Source: Haplosporangium gracile
Taxonomy: Eukaryota > Mortierellomycota > Mortierellomycetes > Mortierellales > Mortierellaceae
Length of the DNA: 64,000 nt
Assembly: GCA_015499985.1 (NCBI GenBank)
Contig: JAAAUF010000062.1
Coordinates: forward strand, 1,321 to 65,320
Direction of reading: 5' to 3'
Made by a program: the position numbers and the translations under genes. Below are positions 10,193 to 22,211 of this stretch, piece by piece (positions within the stretch are counted from its first letter, which is position 1; the number at the start of each line of letters is the position of its first letter). Below the pieces are notes generated by a model. The model was not told the origin of the DNA. It did not search any database and was given only the letters and a program-made list of their open reading frames with translations.

Positions 10193-11377
10193 AAGTTGAT
10201 CAGAAAAGTGGAGGGTGAATGAGGTGGAATGAGTGAATGAATAAAAGAGGGAGAGACAAGAAAGTGAGGAGAAGAGGAAGAAGTAGGGAACGAGAGTGAG
10301 GGAAAAGAGGGTGGTCATTGATGTTGTTTACGTTTTGGTGGCGGATGTTGTTCATACGTTGATGTAAGGGCATGGTCCGAGAACAGCATGCCAATGGCCC
10401 GATGGGATGAAGCGCTAGTCGTTTTTCTGAGTATGTTTAGCTGACGGACCTGTTCAGGGGGGTCGCAATAACTGAGGGTAGAGTTTAGGGAGACCACAAC
10501 GGATTGTCGGCGTCTACGAGATTGTTGACTGCCATCCATATTCAGGACGTGGCGTCTACGAGAGGACGAAGTTTGACCACTTCGTCGTTTCTAGTCTCTA
10601 GGCGTTGAACGTGTTGTATCCCCGCTTCTATGAAAAAAAGTGACAGTCTTCAACGACCCAATTGGGAAGTGTCCTAATAATTGCTCTCTTCATTCTCTGC
10701 TGTCCATTCTCCACAATTGTTCCTGCTGTGTTGCCCAGCCAAAATTAAAAGTCCAAAAAGACGACTTGGCCCCTTTTTTTATCCCTCATCGAGCCTTCCC
10801 TCAATTGCAACCTTGTTCCTTTTCTCCTCGCGATGGCGAATGATGAGGCGGATAGCAATACTCACACTTTACCATCACTGTTTGTTAATGCGACTAAAGG
10901 AAAAAAAAAAAAGGGAAAAAAAAGAGAAGCTGGAGCAAAGAAAGAGAGTAGTTGTTATTGGCACTGGCGATGAAAATTGGAACTCCTTTTTGTTGTTATT
11001 GTTTGTTGTTTGAAAAATGAACCCGATGATGGCGGGTATGGCCATGTGTCTTTTCTGCGCTGTATCCTGCGTCTCTGTGTGTCTGGGTGCGTTTTTCTTT
11101 CTTCTCTGCCCATAGTCCGCTCCTCCACCTCCTTCAGGTCCTTCTACCCCCTTTTTTTTTTTTTTTTTTTTTTTTTCCTTCGCTGGTCGGCTGTCTCTCT
11201 TTTCTTTCTTTCTCTTTTGTCTCTCACGTATTCCATTCTTTCCTTTGCTCACACCCACCGCCCTTACCTTCCACAGCTTTGTTCTCACTTGCATTCCTCA
11301 CTCCCATTCTCCACATTTACTGCCAACACATCCTCACTTTTCCTTACTCATCAAACACACTTACATTCACATTCACC
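10193..11377. promoter_or_regulatory. Divergent promoter region OPI3 / PQ-loop gene
   Basis: 1.2 kb between divergently transcribed genes. The right part (11085-11375) is a strongly pyrimidine-rich plus-strand leader containing a T homopolymer of about 25 nt (11152-11176) and leading straight into the ATG at 11378. The left part is purine-rich on plus, so also pyrimidine-rich for OPI3. No supported gene lies here. Confidence 0.45.
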
Positions 11378-14149
11378 ATGGACGCCCCTCCGCCGCAATG
11401 TATAGGCTGGATTGAGGTAAACGCATCTATTCATTCGCTCTTCGAAAATTCACCTAATGGAATGGATTAAAGCCAGGAGCCTCGTTCTTTTGCTATGTTT
11501 GAGTTTTGTCCATAGTCTCCTAACTTTGTATCTTTTTGTTCATTGTAGGCGATATTCAGCGAATGCGTTACAACCCAAAGACAAGCATGGGGTCTGATGC
11601 TTGGTACGATGAACCTCAATTGGTGCCTTCTTTGCTTTGTTAGGCGCCACTTTGGGGACCAGTTTTACTGACCCTCTTTCTTTCACTTCGACTATCCACT
11701 GACCCTTGATTCGGACAGGATACACGTCCATCTTTTGCTGGCTGAACGCCCAGATTCCGTAAGTTCGTTAACAGGAGCTCTAAGAATACTGGGGCTGGCT
11801 GGGGTTTATGATCTTGTGTACTGTTCTATCCTATCTTAACACGCACATACTTACACTCCTCTCTTTACTTTAACTGATGTAGACAGATCATCGAAAACTT
11901 CAAGCTGAGTTCTGCAGGTGAGATACTATAAGGAACTAGGTCATTCGCCAGTACTGTTCTTGAACAGGGGGCTTGGAACAGGAACAACGACAAGGATCAG
12001 GAACAGGAAAAGGGTCAACTCACTGTGGAGACAGTACCAATGTAAATATAGGACACAGAGGCCTTCAGAGGGGATAGGATAGCGCCTTGTTCAGAAAAAA
12101 TCGGGAGTAATACGATAACGGCGCCATGGGGTCATCAGACTAGGAAGGAGGCTAGCAAAGAAGCGAGAGCATCCATGGACCTTTCCCATACCAGACATGC
12201 ACACGCCTGCTCACCGCAAACATACTTTCCCACCTCCCTCTTCTTTCTGTCTCAATGACTTGAAAAACTGACAAACAGCATCACTCTCACTCCCTTTCCT
12301 GATCAATTGGCTGCTTGGTAAGTGCCCAAAACAACACCTTGTCGATCCATTTGCTACTTGTACTCTTCTCGCTCGTCAATGCTTTCCTGGTCGTTTTTTT
12401 TTGAGTTACATAAACATACAGCTGACACTCTTTCTTCTCTCTTGTGGTTGTCAGGGGATATTAGCAATCTCATCGGATGCATTCTCACCAAGCAACTTCC
12501 CTTCCAGGTTAGTTTTCTATGCCTTGCTGGCGTGTTTTTTTTTCTTATTTGTTTGGCGATGCTGACTGCTTGGGTATTTGAGTTGGTCCCATGTCCAAAC
12601 CCCATGCTACCCATGCTCAAGATATAGTTTCCCCTTTGCTCTTCCTTTCACTCCCTTCCTTCATCTCTCCCAATAATTATTCTTTCGCATCTTTCCCCCT
12701 TTTTTCACAATCTTCTTATCTAACAACATGACCTTCCATCTATTTTTTTTTTTTTTTTTTCGTTTTTTGCACTTGCTTCTTAAACATACTCCTCTCGGAT
12801 CGTCATTGCCTTGTTGTCGTATACACGAGGATAGCTATACCTCGCTATCTACTTTTGTATCGCGGACGTAATCCTGTTCACCCAATGGATTTACTACTCG
12901 CATCAAGAGAAGCGGCGGAAGTCTCTACCGGACATTGTTGTGGCCGACTTGCCAGAGATTACCGAGACGGAGCATCATCACCATCGTCATCATCGCAGTC
13001 GCAGCCATCATCGTCCCTTAAATAACCACCGGTCCTCTGTGTATTCACAGCGGTCCAGACGGGGGACGATCAACACTACAGAGGGGATTACTCCCATGGG
13101 ACAGGGAGAGGATCTGGAAGATAACCGCGAAGATAGTGTTGAGAGCTTGGATCCTAACGAGACTGTATCGCCCTTGCTACCCCGCCCGCGTCCAAGGAGG
13201 GCTACCACCGCATCGGATATCGCCCACCGCAGAAGGTACCTTTTCATTTGAATGTTTCACCTTTACCTTTAATCTGATAACCTCGTTTTTGCTAACAGAC
13301 TTCGTTCGTCTTTATCTTGTTAGTACGTCGATGGTGCTGTTTGGGCTGGTGCTATTCACGATGCGCCAGACAATGCCAGGACTGGAACACTCAGGAGCAG
13401 TAACCTCAGGAATCTTGAGCTACAACAGCAGGGCCAGCACATATTCAGGACGCGTCTTTTCCAGGAGAGGTCTCGATGACACAGATCCTATCATGGGTGA
13501 AGAACCAGCACCAACAGACCCCGACATCGTCCAACTCGGTCGCATCTTTGCCTGGGTCTGCACTGTCTTTTATCTCTCCAGCCGCATGCCTCAGCTCTGG
13601 AAGAACTTTACAAGGAAATCTGTTCAGGGCTTGTCGATACTGATGTTCTTTTGGGCCGCCATGGGAAACTTGTCGTATACGCTTTCGATTCTGAACTCGA
13701 AGGACGCGATCAACCCGGACACGCGACGAAAGTTCTTGCTTGAAGCTGTACCGTACGTGCTAGGGTCCTCAGGGACACTGATGTTTGATCTGTCAATCTT
13801 TTGTCAGTGGTTGTATTACACTGGCAAGTTGCGGGTCCTGGGCTTGAGACCGAAGAGACATCACCATCATCACCATCGGCGACATCATTCGAAAGCGACG
13901 GGAAGGGGAAGTCGGACGCAGTCGGGGGTCAATAGTATGATCTTGTCGCCCTCTGGGAGTCAGTCTGGATTGTATAATATCCTGGTGGACGAAGAGGATC
14001 TGGATGTGATTGAGTCTTCGAATGCCCAGCAGACGACTCCTCAGGTGGGAAGAGGCGGGTTGTCGTCCTTCCCAGAGGAGCTTGGTCCACTTGATCAGGA
14101 GCAGCAGCAGCAGGGTCATGGGTCTGATTCCCACTTGCCACCTTTGTAA
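11378..14149 (+). CDS. PQ-loop vacuolar basic amino-acid transporter (YPQ1/PQLC2-like)
   Basis: Members of this SLC66 family export cationic amino acids across the vacuole/lysosome membrane. Eight exons (11378-11416, 11549-11603, 11719-11758, 11883-11917, 12279-12317, 12455-12507, 12835-13235, 13324-14149) give 495 residues. The first PQ-loop is YTSIFCWLNAQIPQIIENFK followed by SLPFLINWLLGD; the second is YLSSRMPQLWKNFTRKS. About seven hydrophobic spans are visible. Between the two PQ halves sits a long hydrophilic loop (about residues 115-260) with His-rich and Asp/Glu/Arg-rich parts, and a second His run follows the last span. The C-terminal tail is Gln/Ser-rich and I see no obvious dileucine signal. 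Exons 1-6 are very short (35-55 nt) but every junction keeps frame. Confidence 0.9.
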
Positions 14150-14640
14150 ACAACAGAGTGTGAAATAAACAACAAATATGAAGTAAATCAGTACTTTGCC
14201 TGGTATCCTCATGATTCGACTTTCCAATGCTTTGTACTCCAAGAAAACTTCATCATCATCTCTCGACTGGTCTCTCCATCTTTTTTATTTTAATAGTGAA
14301 GGTCAACAGTGACACCATGAAAGTCGAGCGAGGACTGGACTTTTTCTTATCTGTCCGCGTCTTCAGCATTACCGCTACGCCATCACGCTACGGTGGCTCG
14401 TGTTCGTGCTTGGACCCTGTTTCTAGAATGATTTTTTTTTTTCAAGCCTTTTTTTTTTTCTTTCTTCACGTTCACTCGCCATTTCATCTCTTCTTCCTCC
14501 TCCTATTTCTCACACTTTCCTTCCACTTTGCCTCTTCTTTACCTTCAACCAATTTCCCTTTTATCAATAAATCGAACCCTCCCCCTCTCCCCCTCCCTCC
14601 TCCTACATGCTGCACGCCGAAGAAGCATAAGAAAAAGAAG
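14150..14640. other. Intergenic, pyrimidine-rich leader of the Sel1 pseudogene
   Basis: About 490 bp holding the 3' flank of the PQ-loop gene and then a CT-rich stretch with two T homopolymers (14430-14460) that resembles the leaders of live genes here. No intact gene is seen. Confidence 0.4.
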
Positions 14641-16286
14641 GTGTACAGCCAGCATACCAGCCAGCAAGAACAAGACCGTCAACATTGTCATCCACCACGA
14701 CGCCTCGACTAGGAAAGACGTCGTTCTCTGAGACGAGATTCTTATGGTCTTCCCAAGCGCGCTTTACCTCCAGTACTAGTCCAGGGCAGTAACTTTTTTG
14801 AAGGCCGTCAACTTTGACACGTACGTCCTCACTCGTATTAAATGAATCCAATCGTTGGTACTTTTTTTTTTTTTTTTTCTTATTGTTGCTTTTTCATGTC
14901 CTAACAGCGACTCCCAGTTTATTTTTCTTATTTTTAAATGATAGTCTCGATCCCTCGATAATCGAAGCTATGCCGCCGGGAGCCACGTTGAAAGTTATTA
15001 GAAAGACAGCGGCAATCGGTCAACAATCAACAATAACGACAACAATGACACCTTCACAGTTGACTCAGGAGGACCTTGCAAACAGAAGACACCCTGTCTA
15101 CGGAGAAGTCGAGTCAATTCTTCAAAACTACACGCACATCGACGCACCTCCTCCTGCGCCCCCACGATCGCGACCACCGGAGGGAACCCGGCCTACAGCA
15201 ACGAATTGGCGGCACTGCTGGAAAACTACTCACATATCGACCCGCCTAACCTCTCAGCTCCTGGACCTCAACCCTTGCCTGATACTCTTGCCGACCCACC
15301 TACCGTCTCTGCAGTCAGTCAACCACCAACATCTATTGGCACCAGACGTACTCTCGCCGCCAAGCCAAAACTCGCTGCAGTAGACAAAAAAGCAACAACC
15401 AACAGTAGGCACAATCAAAATTTCGGCATGTGCGCCGCAAGTCCAACCCGGTAGCATACAGCATCTCGAGTGCGCAATGAAACAAGTGGCGCTGAAGGAC
15501 AAACGAACCGACAAGGAGAAAGAAGCCGACGCCAAAGCAGCCGCCGCAAAGGCCACACTCACACTGGTCGAAAAGGGCGATACCCAAGCACAATTCAAGG
15601 CTGCAGTAATGTACGACCTAAGCCAAGACGGCGTCGAGTAGGACTCCGCCCTCGCCATGAAATGATACTTGAAGGTAGCCGAACAAGGCATCGGAGAGGC
15701 ACTCAATGATATAGGCTACCTCTACTTGAACGGAGAAGGTGTGCCCAAGGATTTCTCAAAAGCCATGGAATGGCTCATGAAGGCGGTCACTGTAGGGATG
15801 GATGACGGCGAAGGCTAGACAGAGGTCAACATTGGCGACATCTATTATCTCGGCGACGAAGGGAAGGTTGAGCAGGACCACATCAAGGCGTTAGAATGGT
15901 TCCGCAAGGCTACTGGGAAGGGGCATTCGGAGGCCCAAAGAAAAGTCGGATGCTTCTACGAGCTCAGTCAGGGTAGTGTGGACCAGGATTCCACCCAGGT
16001 CGCAGAATGGTTCCGGGAGGCTGCCAAGAAGGGGAATATGATCGCCATGCTGAACCCGAGGAGTCTCTACGAGGAAGTGAAGGATGTCCCACAGGACTAT
16101 GCAAAGGTGTTACAACAGTACTCCAAGGCGAGCAGAAAAGGATCTGCAGATGCGTACTATGCGATTGCGGTGTTTTACGATATTGAGGTGGGTGTCAGTC
16201 GGGATGGTTGGTCGGCGATGGAGTATTATATCGAAGCGGCCAAGAGGGGGCATAAGCAGACGCCGAAGACTGTGTTGAAGATGTAG
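14640..16286 (+). pseudogene. Sel1-repeat protein pseudogene
   Basis: The translated remains match a Sel1-like repeat protein with an N-terminal domain of the type I associate with an expanded Mortierellaceae family. The N-terminal part (NKTVNIVIHHDASTRKDVVL, then a spliced LDPSIIEAMPPGATLKVI) is joined by an intron at 14821-14944. From 15450 on come several Sel1 units, for example GIGEALNDIGYLYLNGEGV, HSEAQRKVGCFYELSQG and a final copy ending TVLKM before a TAG at 16284-16286. The frame is broken by five stops (TGA 14729, TAG 14777, TAG 15639, TGA 15663, TAG 15816). A frame change near 15120-15200 is reversed near 15385-15440. No start ATG is evident. It cannot make the full protein; function in the family is likely scaffolding or signalling. 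Confidence 0.85.
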
Positions 16287-16573
16287 AGGGCTGGGTGGAA
16301 TATTGAAACCCTTTGCGTAGCCTTGAAGAGTAGGATCTCTTCAATAATTTGCTGTGTTTAAAAGACAGTTCGAAAGTAAGGTCAACGATAAAGTAATGAA
16401 AGTCCAGTTATGTATGTTTGTATCAGAGTAGGGCAGGTTCTTTTTTTTATGTGATATGCAATTGAGTGTGAACGAGTAAGTGTAGAGTGCGATGCGGATG
16501 AATGTCGAACAAAAAAAAAAACAAAAAAGTAAACAAAGTAGTATAGATGGGTCAAAAAACACTTTCTCTTTCT
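16287..16573. other. Convergent 3' flanks
   Basis: Short AT-rich spacer between the end of the Sel1 pseudogene and the 3' end of the PRPP synthetase gene, with T8 and A11 homopolymers (16441, 16511). Nothing else is seen. Confidence 0.4.
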
Positions 16574-18626
16574 TTAAATCAAATCCATGACATCAAACAA
16601 CATGCTGACACTCTCGCCGTTGTGTATCCTGCGAATGGCCTCGGCAAAGATGGGCGCGACGTTGAAAACCTTCATCTTAGGGCAGCCAGCCAAATGCTCC
16701 TCTTGGGGGATACTGTTGCTGACAATGACCTGGTCAATGCACGAGTTCTGGATCCTGGTAATGGCGTCTCCAGACATGATGGCGTGGGTGATGATGGCGT
16801 AGATCTTTTGTGCTCCATTCTGCTGAAGGACCTTGGCTGCCTTGGTGATCGTGAACGAAGTGTCGGCAATATCGTCAACCAAGATGCAGACCTTGTCCTT
16901 GACGTCTCCGACCAACATCATGTCGGACTTGTGGGGAGCCTGGATTTGACGACGCTCCTTGTGAATCAAAGCGAACTCCATGCCCAGCTTGTCAGCAATG
17001 ACAGTCGCACGCTTGGCTCCACCGGCATCGGGCGAGACAACGACGGCGTCCTCCCAGTTGGGGATCTTGTCGCGAATGTATTTGACCATCAGGGGTTGTC
17101 CGTACAAGTTGTCAACGGGGATATCAAAGAAGCCTTGGAACTGAGGGTCGTGCAAGTCCATGGTGATAATATGATCAGCACCTAATTTGATAATGGCAAA
17201 AGTCAGTAAAACGAGTACAACTGGATGAAAACATTAAACCCTTTTCGCCAAAGCAACAGTATCTCCGAGGTCAAATATTTTTACCGGCGGTGACCAAAAG
17301 GTTGGCAATCAGAGTACCGGAGCGAGCAACCCAGTGCTTATATCCGCCTTTGTGGGGGTTGACCTGATCGCTGGTAACACAGTTCTGGGGATTCATGGCG
17401 GAGGGGTTGCCGTTGGTGGCGGGGAGGAGTAAATGCGAAGGCTGGGACAAGGACTGGGGACGAATTCCACGAGGGGCAAGAAGGCGAGGCTTGTTGACCT
17501 CTCCCTCAATTCTCAAGCCAGACATGGGGGCGATTCCACTCGCAGCCCCTGCGGGCGAGAGGGTGGGCGAAGTCGCAGCGGATTCGATGTCCGAGTTGGA
17601 CTCATTAGTGGAATCAAACATCTTGTCGAAGGGATTCTTGCGGTCGATGCGTTCCAAGCTGGGGGTCTGGAGGGGAGTGCCTGCAGGGGTGACGGGCAAG
17701 GAGAAGGGGGTGCTGGCTCCGGTGTATCCAAAGAAGACATTGGGAGGGACGCGCGACAGAGGCATGCCGTTCTTCTTGTAGGGAGCATCGGGCTGACGGG
17801 CATAGGGGAAGCAGGGGATGACAGCGGTGATGCGGCGAGCACTGGCGGTCTTGCAAGCAGCTATGATGATGCACGAGGACAAAGGACAGGGCGATAATAA
17901 GTGCGAGTGATTAATGAAGCCATTCGTTAGGGTCGACAGCGAGAGCAATGAGGGAGAGGAAGAAAGTCGAAACAAAAAAAAAGTGGACAGGAATTTGGAT
18001 ATTGAACATGAATACACGACTATGATGGATGTGACGGATATGGGAGGTACTTACCGAGCATGATGAGTAACTCCATTAAGTTGTCGTTGACGGCACCGCA
18101 TCCGGACTGGATGATGAAGACGTCTTTGTTACGGACACTGTCGCCAATCTCGACGTTGGTCTCTTTGTTGGCGAACTTTGACAGCTTGACCTGGCCGGGG
18201 GAGACGCCGAGGCGGGCACAGATCTGGTCAACCAAAGCAGGGTGCGAGCTGCCTATAGGATATGATATTGTCCGAGGTGGGGTCCATATCGATAGGGAGC
18301 GAAGGAAAGAAGGAGAAGCAAGAGAGTAAAGACGAGTGAGAAGAGAGGACTCTCAGGCGAAACTCTTCATTGTTTTTTTTCCCCTCTTTCCATCTATTGG
18401 TTTCTTGCGGTTGAACCCGAGGGCAGGTGAAAGGATATTATGTCTCGGGGGATGCTTCCTTTCCAAGAAAGAAAAAGGGAAGGGCGAACCAAAAAAGTCT
18501 CTGCTCCGTGGGTGGACAAACAGCAACAGCACAAACAACTAAATTTTTTTTCTTTTTTGCGTTTTTTGAAGTTGATCAGGATGTGGACATGGTTATTTTA
18601 CCACTGAACACGACGATGTTGCGCAT
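16574..18626 (-). CDS. Ribose-phosphate pyrophosphokinase subunit with long insertion
   Basis: PRPP synthetase makes phosphoribosyl pyrophosphate from ribose 5-phosphate and ATP for nucleotide, His and Trp synthesis in the cytosol. Four exons (18626-18602, 18252-18055, 17860-17285, 17181-16574) give 468 residues, against about 318 in the core family. N-terminal fold: [18 protein letters not shown], then [12 protein letters not shown] and [11 protein letters not shown] low-complexity insertion of about 125 residues sits between FPYARQ and the conserved [15 protein letters not shown]. Conserved later motifs are [28 protein letters not shown] and [18 protein letters not shown]. The usual Gly of the PRPP loop (DTCGT) is Phe here. 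Yeast Prs1 and Prs5 also carry insertions, so this is probably one subunit of a hetero-complex with regulatory or cell-wall-integrity roles. Confidence 0.93.
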
Positions 18627-18931
18627 GATTATAAGAGAGCGTAATGTAAAAGAGTGGAGAGAAAGAGAGGGGAGAGAGGTTCGACGCGAATGGGAGAGGA
18701 AGTGTGGGGAGTAGGGAGCAGATGGACAAAAAAAAAAAAAAAAAGAACAGACAGCAGCTAAAGAGTCATTTCTCAATTAAAGACTGCGAAGGAGGACTGT
18801 TTGTGTGTTCTCCCGACATTGATGATGATTGGATGGTGGCTTATAGTCACGTGTATCGACAAAGGGAGCAATAAATAGCCAGCAGAGGGGATCATGGCGA
18901 TGGGCATCATTCCATCTCTTTCTTCCTTACC
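18627..18931. promoter_or_regulatory. Shared divergent promoter PRPP synthetase / TOA2
   Basis: Only 305 bp separate the two start codons, so the genes must share a bidirectional promoter region. It contains an A16 homopolymer (about 18729-18744), a purine-rich block next to the PRPP synthetase start (pyrimidine-rich on its strand), a CACGTG palindrome at 18849-18854 and the AT-rich sequence GCAATAAATAG near 18868. Confidence 0.55.
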
Positions 18932-19601
18932 ATGTCGCAGTATTACGAGCACTACAGAAAGTCCAGGTAAGGAAGACGTTCTTGTGGCCATGTTTTATTT
19001 CCTGAAAGAAAAAAAAAACACCATTGTTCTTGTTCCTTGTTTAACACAGTTTGCTCGCCACCATGGTGAAATAGCATTGGTTTGGCCCTCATCGATTCGC
19101 TCGATGAATTGATTCAGTCGGGACACATCAACCCTCAGCTTGCCATGCGTGTCCTCGCTCAGGTACAAACAGCGGGCCCTTCTTCTTTTCTCTTCGCTGT
19201 CCAGACACTTCGGCATAGGAAAGAGGTGACTAACGTATATGCTGTTTTGACATAATGGTGGTACTAGTTTGACATGAGTATTGCAGATGCACTGAGCAGC
19301 CGTGTGCGCAACCGTGCCAACTTTAGGGTAAAGTGAAAGAAATAATGTCTGATCTGTTGTGTCTGTGTGTGTGCGCTGTTTCCTTCTGTCCTCCTTGTTT
19401 GTTGTGTATTGTTATTCAAAAATCCTTATTGTTTTATCCTCTTAATGGAATGCATAGGCCCACTTGGATAACTATCGATCGTTAGACGATGTATGGACCT
19501 TTGTACTGTCGAACCCAACCTTCCGCTTCGAACATGACTCGGTAACGGCGGACAAGGTCAAGATTGTTGCCTGCAAGGCCAGGGTCCCAGGCGAAGCCTA
19601 A
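18932..19601 (+). CDS. TOA2: TFIIA small (gamma) subunit
   Basis: TOA2 pairs with TOA1 in TFIIA and binds TBP-DNA in the nucleus. Four exons (18932-18966, 19075-19162, 19268-19327, 19458-19601) give 108 residues, the normal size (109-122). The N-terminal four-helix part reads MSQYYEHYRKSSIGLALIDS, then LDELIQSGHINPQLAMRVLAQFD, and the C-terminal beta part includes FRAHLDNYRSLDDVWTFVL and VKIVACKA. All introns are short with GTAAGG/GTACAA/GTAAAG donors. The start is the only ATG that gives the conserved MSxYYExYR opening. Its partner TOA1 lies 14 kb to the left. Confidence 0.97.
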
Positions 19602-20130
19602 AAAATAAGCCTTCGTTGGGGATACCATCAGAGAGGGACTGGGCTGGGTTTGCTGTCCCGTTATTTTTTTAGTCCAGGCCTTCTCCGTGGTCCGTTAGCT
19701 TCCTGTGCTCCTTTGTATTACTACTGCGTTTCATTCCTTTTTTTTTTTTGTTTCTTTTTTTTTAATTATAATTTGTACAGTTAACAGCGAAGCGGTTAGG
19801 GTGAGAGTGAAGATGGCGGCAAAATGAAAGGAGGGGTGTGTGGATGTGGAAGTGTGGATAATAGAAAGGGAAGGGGAAAAAAGAAAAGGAAGCGCTGGTC
19901 GTCTTCGCGCAGTTCCATTTCATCTTCAGCCGTGGGGCATTTGCTGAATAAAAAAGAGAGTCACGACTTCGACCTTTTTTTTTTTTTTTTTTTATTCATT
20001 TATTCCTGTGCGTGGTCCACGGTCCTACCAGAACACTTCTTTTCTTCTTTCACACTCCTTTTACCCACCACCATCACTTCCATCCAAACCCACAACTTAC
20101 AGCTTACATTCATTCAAATAAAACACAAAC
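19602..20130. other. TOA2 3' flank and VAMP7 promoter
   Basis: 530 bp. The left half is the TOA2 3' region with T-rich homopolymers (19739-19763). The right half (19975-20130) is a pyrimidine-rich leader with a T run at 19976-19993, ending in CA-rich sequence before the VAMP7 ATG. No gene is seen. Confidence 0.4.
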
Positions 20131-22211
20131 ATGTCCATTATCTATGCTCTCGTCGCAAGGAGAAGCCTCATCCTTGCTGAATACACAAACTCGTCCGGAA
20201 ACTTCACCACCGGTACGCTCTTTCTCCTCTCATTCTTCTTTGCCTTGGCACACAGTCTCGCCTCCATGCACCTCCTTACTCCATGAGTAAAAGACACTGA
20301 AACAAAAGTCTAAAAGAACACTGACTGACCAACCTCATTCTTGACACTATCCCTACTCCCTACTTAGTCACGGAAGCCATTCTGGAAAAGATCCCTCCCA
20401 ACAACTCCAAGCTGACCTACGTCTACGACAGGTAAAAATACCAAGTAACAACGGCCTGTTCTTCGCTCGGCTCCTTTATTTTTTCAGGAAAGAATTGACA
20501 TCATATGTCATTTTGACACCTCACTTAATGCCTTAATGCGACAATAATATCGCTCTATTCTTTTGTGGCGCTGAGTGTGGGTCATGATCGTATGTATGAC
20601 CGTGGGCGTTTTAGTTTGTGTGTTTTGTTGTTTAACCCTGCATTTGGTTTACTTAATGCAACCCCCACCTCCCCCTTCTTTTTCACTGACCCTCCTTCTG
20701 TCTCTCAACAACATCAACAGTGCCTCTCATTGTAGCACCCCTGCGTTATTTTTATGCCTCTCTTGCTAATGTCTTTTCCTTCTTTTTTCCATCGCCATCA
20801 CCCTTACCCCCGCACTGGACTTAACTCAACATATTTCATGGCATGAACCATCGAAACGCCAAAAATTCATAGATATCTGTTCCACTACATTTGCGAGGAT
20901 GGATTGACTTACATGTGCATGGCCGATGACTCCTTTGGCCGTCGGATTCCCTTTGCATTCTTGCAGGATATCAAGGAAAAGTTTTTGACCCAGTACGGAC
21001 GTGAGCGTGCCTTGAGTTCCATGGTGCCTTATGGCATGAACGAATTCTCCAAGACCATTGCCAAGCAGATGGTATGAATCATTAATGCACATATGCACAC
21101 GATCTTTTTTTGTGTTTCCCGTCGCGGGAAAGTGAGGGGAAATATGTGGATGCAGATGGAATGGAAAGGATGAAGCATAATGGATCTAACACTCTCTGCT
21201 TCCCTCTTTACATGATGGACATATGCTGTTTTCGTTTTTTGTAGGAGTACTTCTCGACCAACCCTGAGGCAGACAGGATCAAGCAAGTTCAGGGAGAGAT
21301 CGAGCAGGTCAAGGATGTCATGGTTCAAAACATCGGTAAACAAGGTGTCCTCTTCTTACAGGATCATCTTATTTGCGCGCTTCCCTGTTAACAACGATCG
21401 GGACTACTGTCCCCTTTTTTGCACCCATGACATGCCACACGGGCAGTTGAAGTTTAAGGCCGAACGTTGTCTGACCCTTTGTTATCGTTACTTTTTTCAC
21501 GATCATCCCTATTTTTTTTTATTTTTTTTTTATTTTTATTTTTTTGAATAGAGCGTGTTCTGGAGCGTGGAGAACGCATTGAATTGCTCGTGGACAAGAC
21601 TGATAACCTGAACCAGCAGGCTTTTGCATTCAAGAAGCGGAGCACTGCACTCAAGGTAAGCTAGCGAAAGGGACACAACACACCAAATATCAATGAACGG
21701 CACCAAAACAAGTAAACAAAAACAAAAAACAAATGAACCAGCAACGACGCACAGGACCAAAGCCGTGTTTTTCGGTTTTTTGTTAACCCCCCCCCCTCTC
21801 CCCGCAAAAAAAATATTGTACTTTTGGATCATGCAAACGTCCGAAATGTCCATATGCTTTCGTATTCATTTTTTTTTAAACACCTATATTCTCATGGTAA
21901 TAGCAAAAGATGTGGTGGAAGAACACCAAATTGATGATCATCTTGATCCTGGTTATCATCGTAAGTTCAAATCGCAATCCTTTCTTTTCCTTCCTTCAGT
22001 TGGGGATGGAATCGCAGTCTTCCAGTATTTTTCATCTCTTTGCGACATGCAAAAATTAATATTGATCCGTGTCTAATGCATGCGATATGCTACATCTCTT
22101 TGCTAATATCTCCTCTTCCTTTCTTCCCCATCTTGATGGTATTAGTTGTTGACCTATCTAATCATCTCGGCTGCCTGCGGATTCCCTACCTGGGCATCAT
22201 GCCGCGCTTAA
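20131..22211 (+). CDS. R-SNARE of the VAMP7 longin type
   Basis: VAMP7-like R-SNAREs drive fusion at late endosome/vacuole and plasma membrane. Seven exons (20131-20212, 20368-20431, 20873-21071, 21245-21335, 21552-21655, 21904-21960, 22146-22211) give 220 residues, the same as the human protein. Residues 1-120 form the longin domain (MSIIYALVARRSLILAEY, NYLFHYICED-type strand here as RYLFHYICEDGL). The SNARE helix spans about residues 124-185 with the zero-layer Arg in ERVLERGERIELLVDKTDNL. A single C-terminal membrane anchor follows (LMIILILVIIVLLTYLII), with a short luminal tail ending FPTWASCRA, as in VAMP7. The longin domain and luminal tail separate it from Ykt6 (no anchor) and Sec22. 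Confidence 0.96.

Noticed and set aside
10315..10539. Possible small basic protein (minus strand) upstream of OPI3
   Set aside because: No domain, no conserved feature, and it lies in a divergent promoter.
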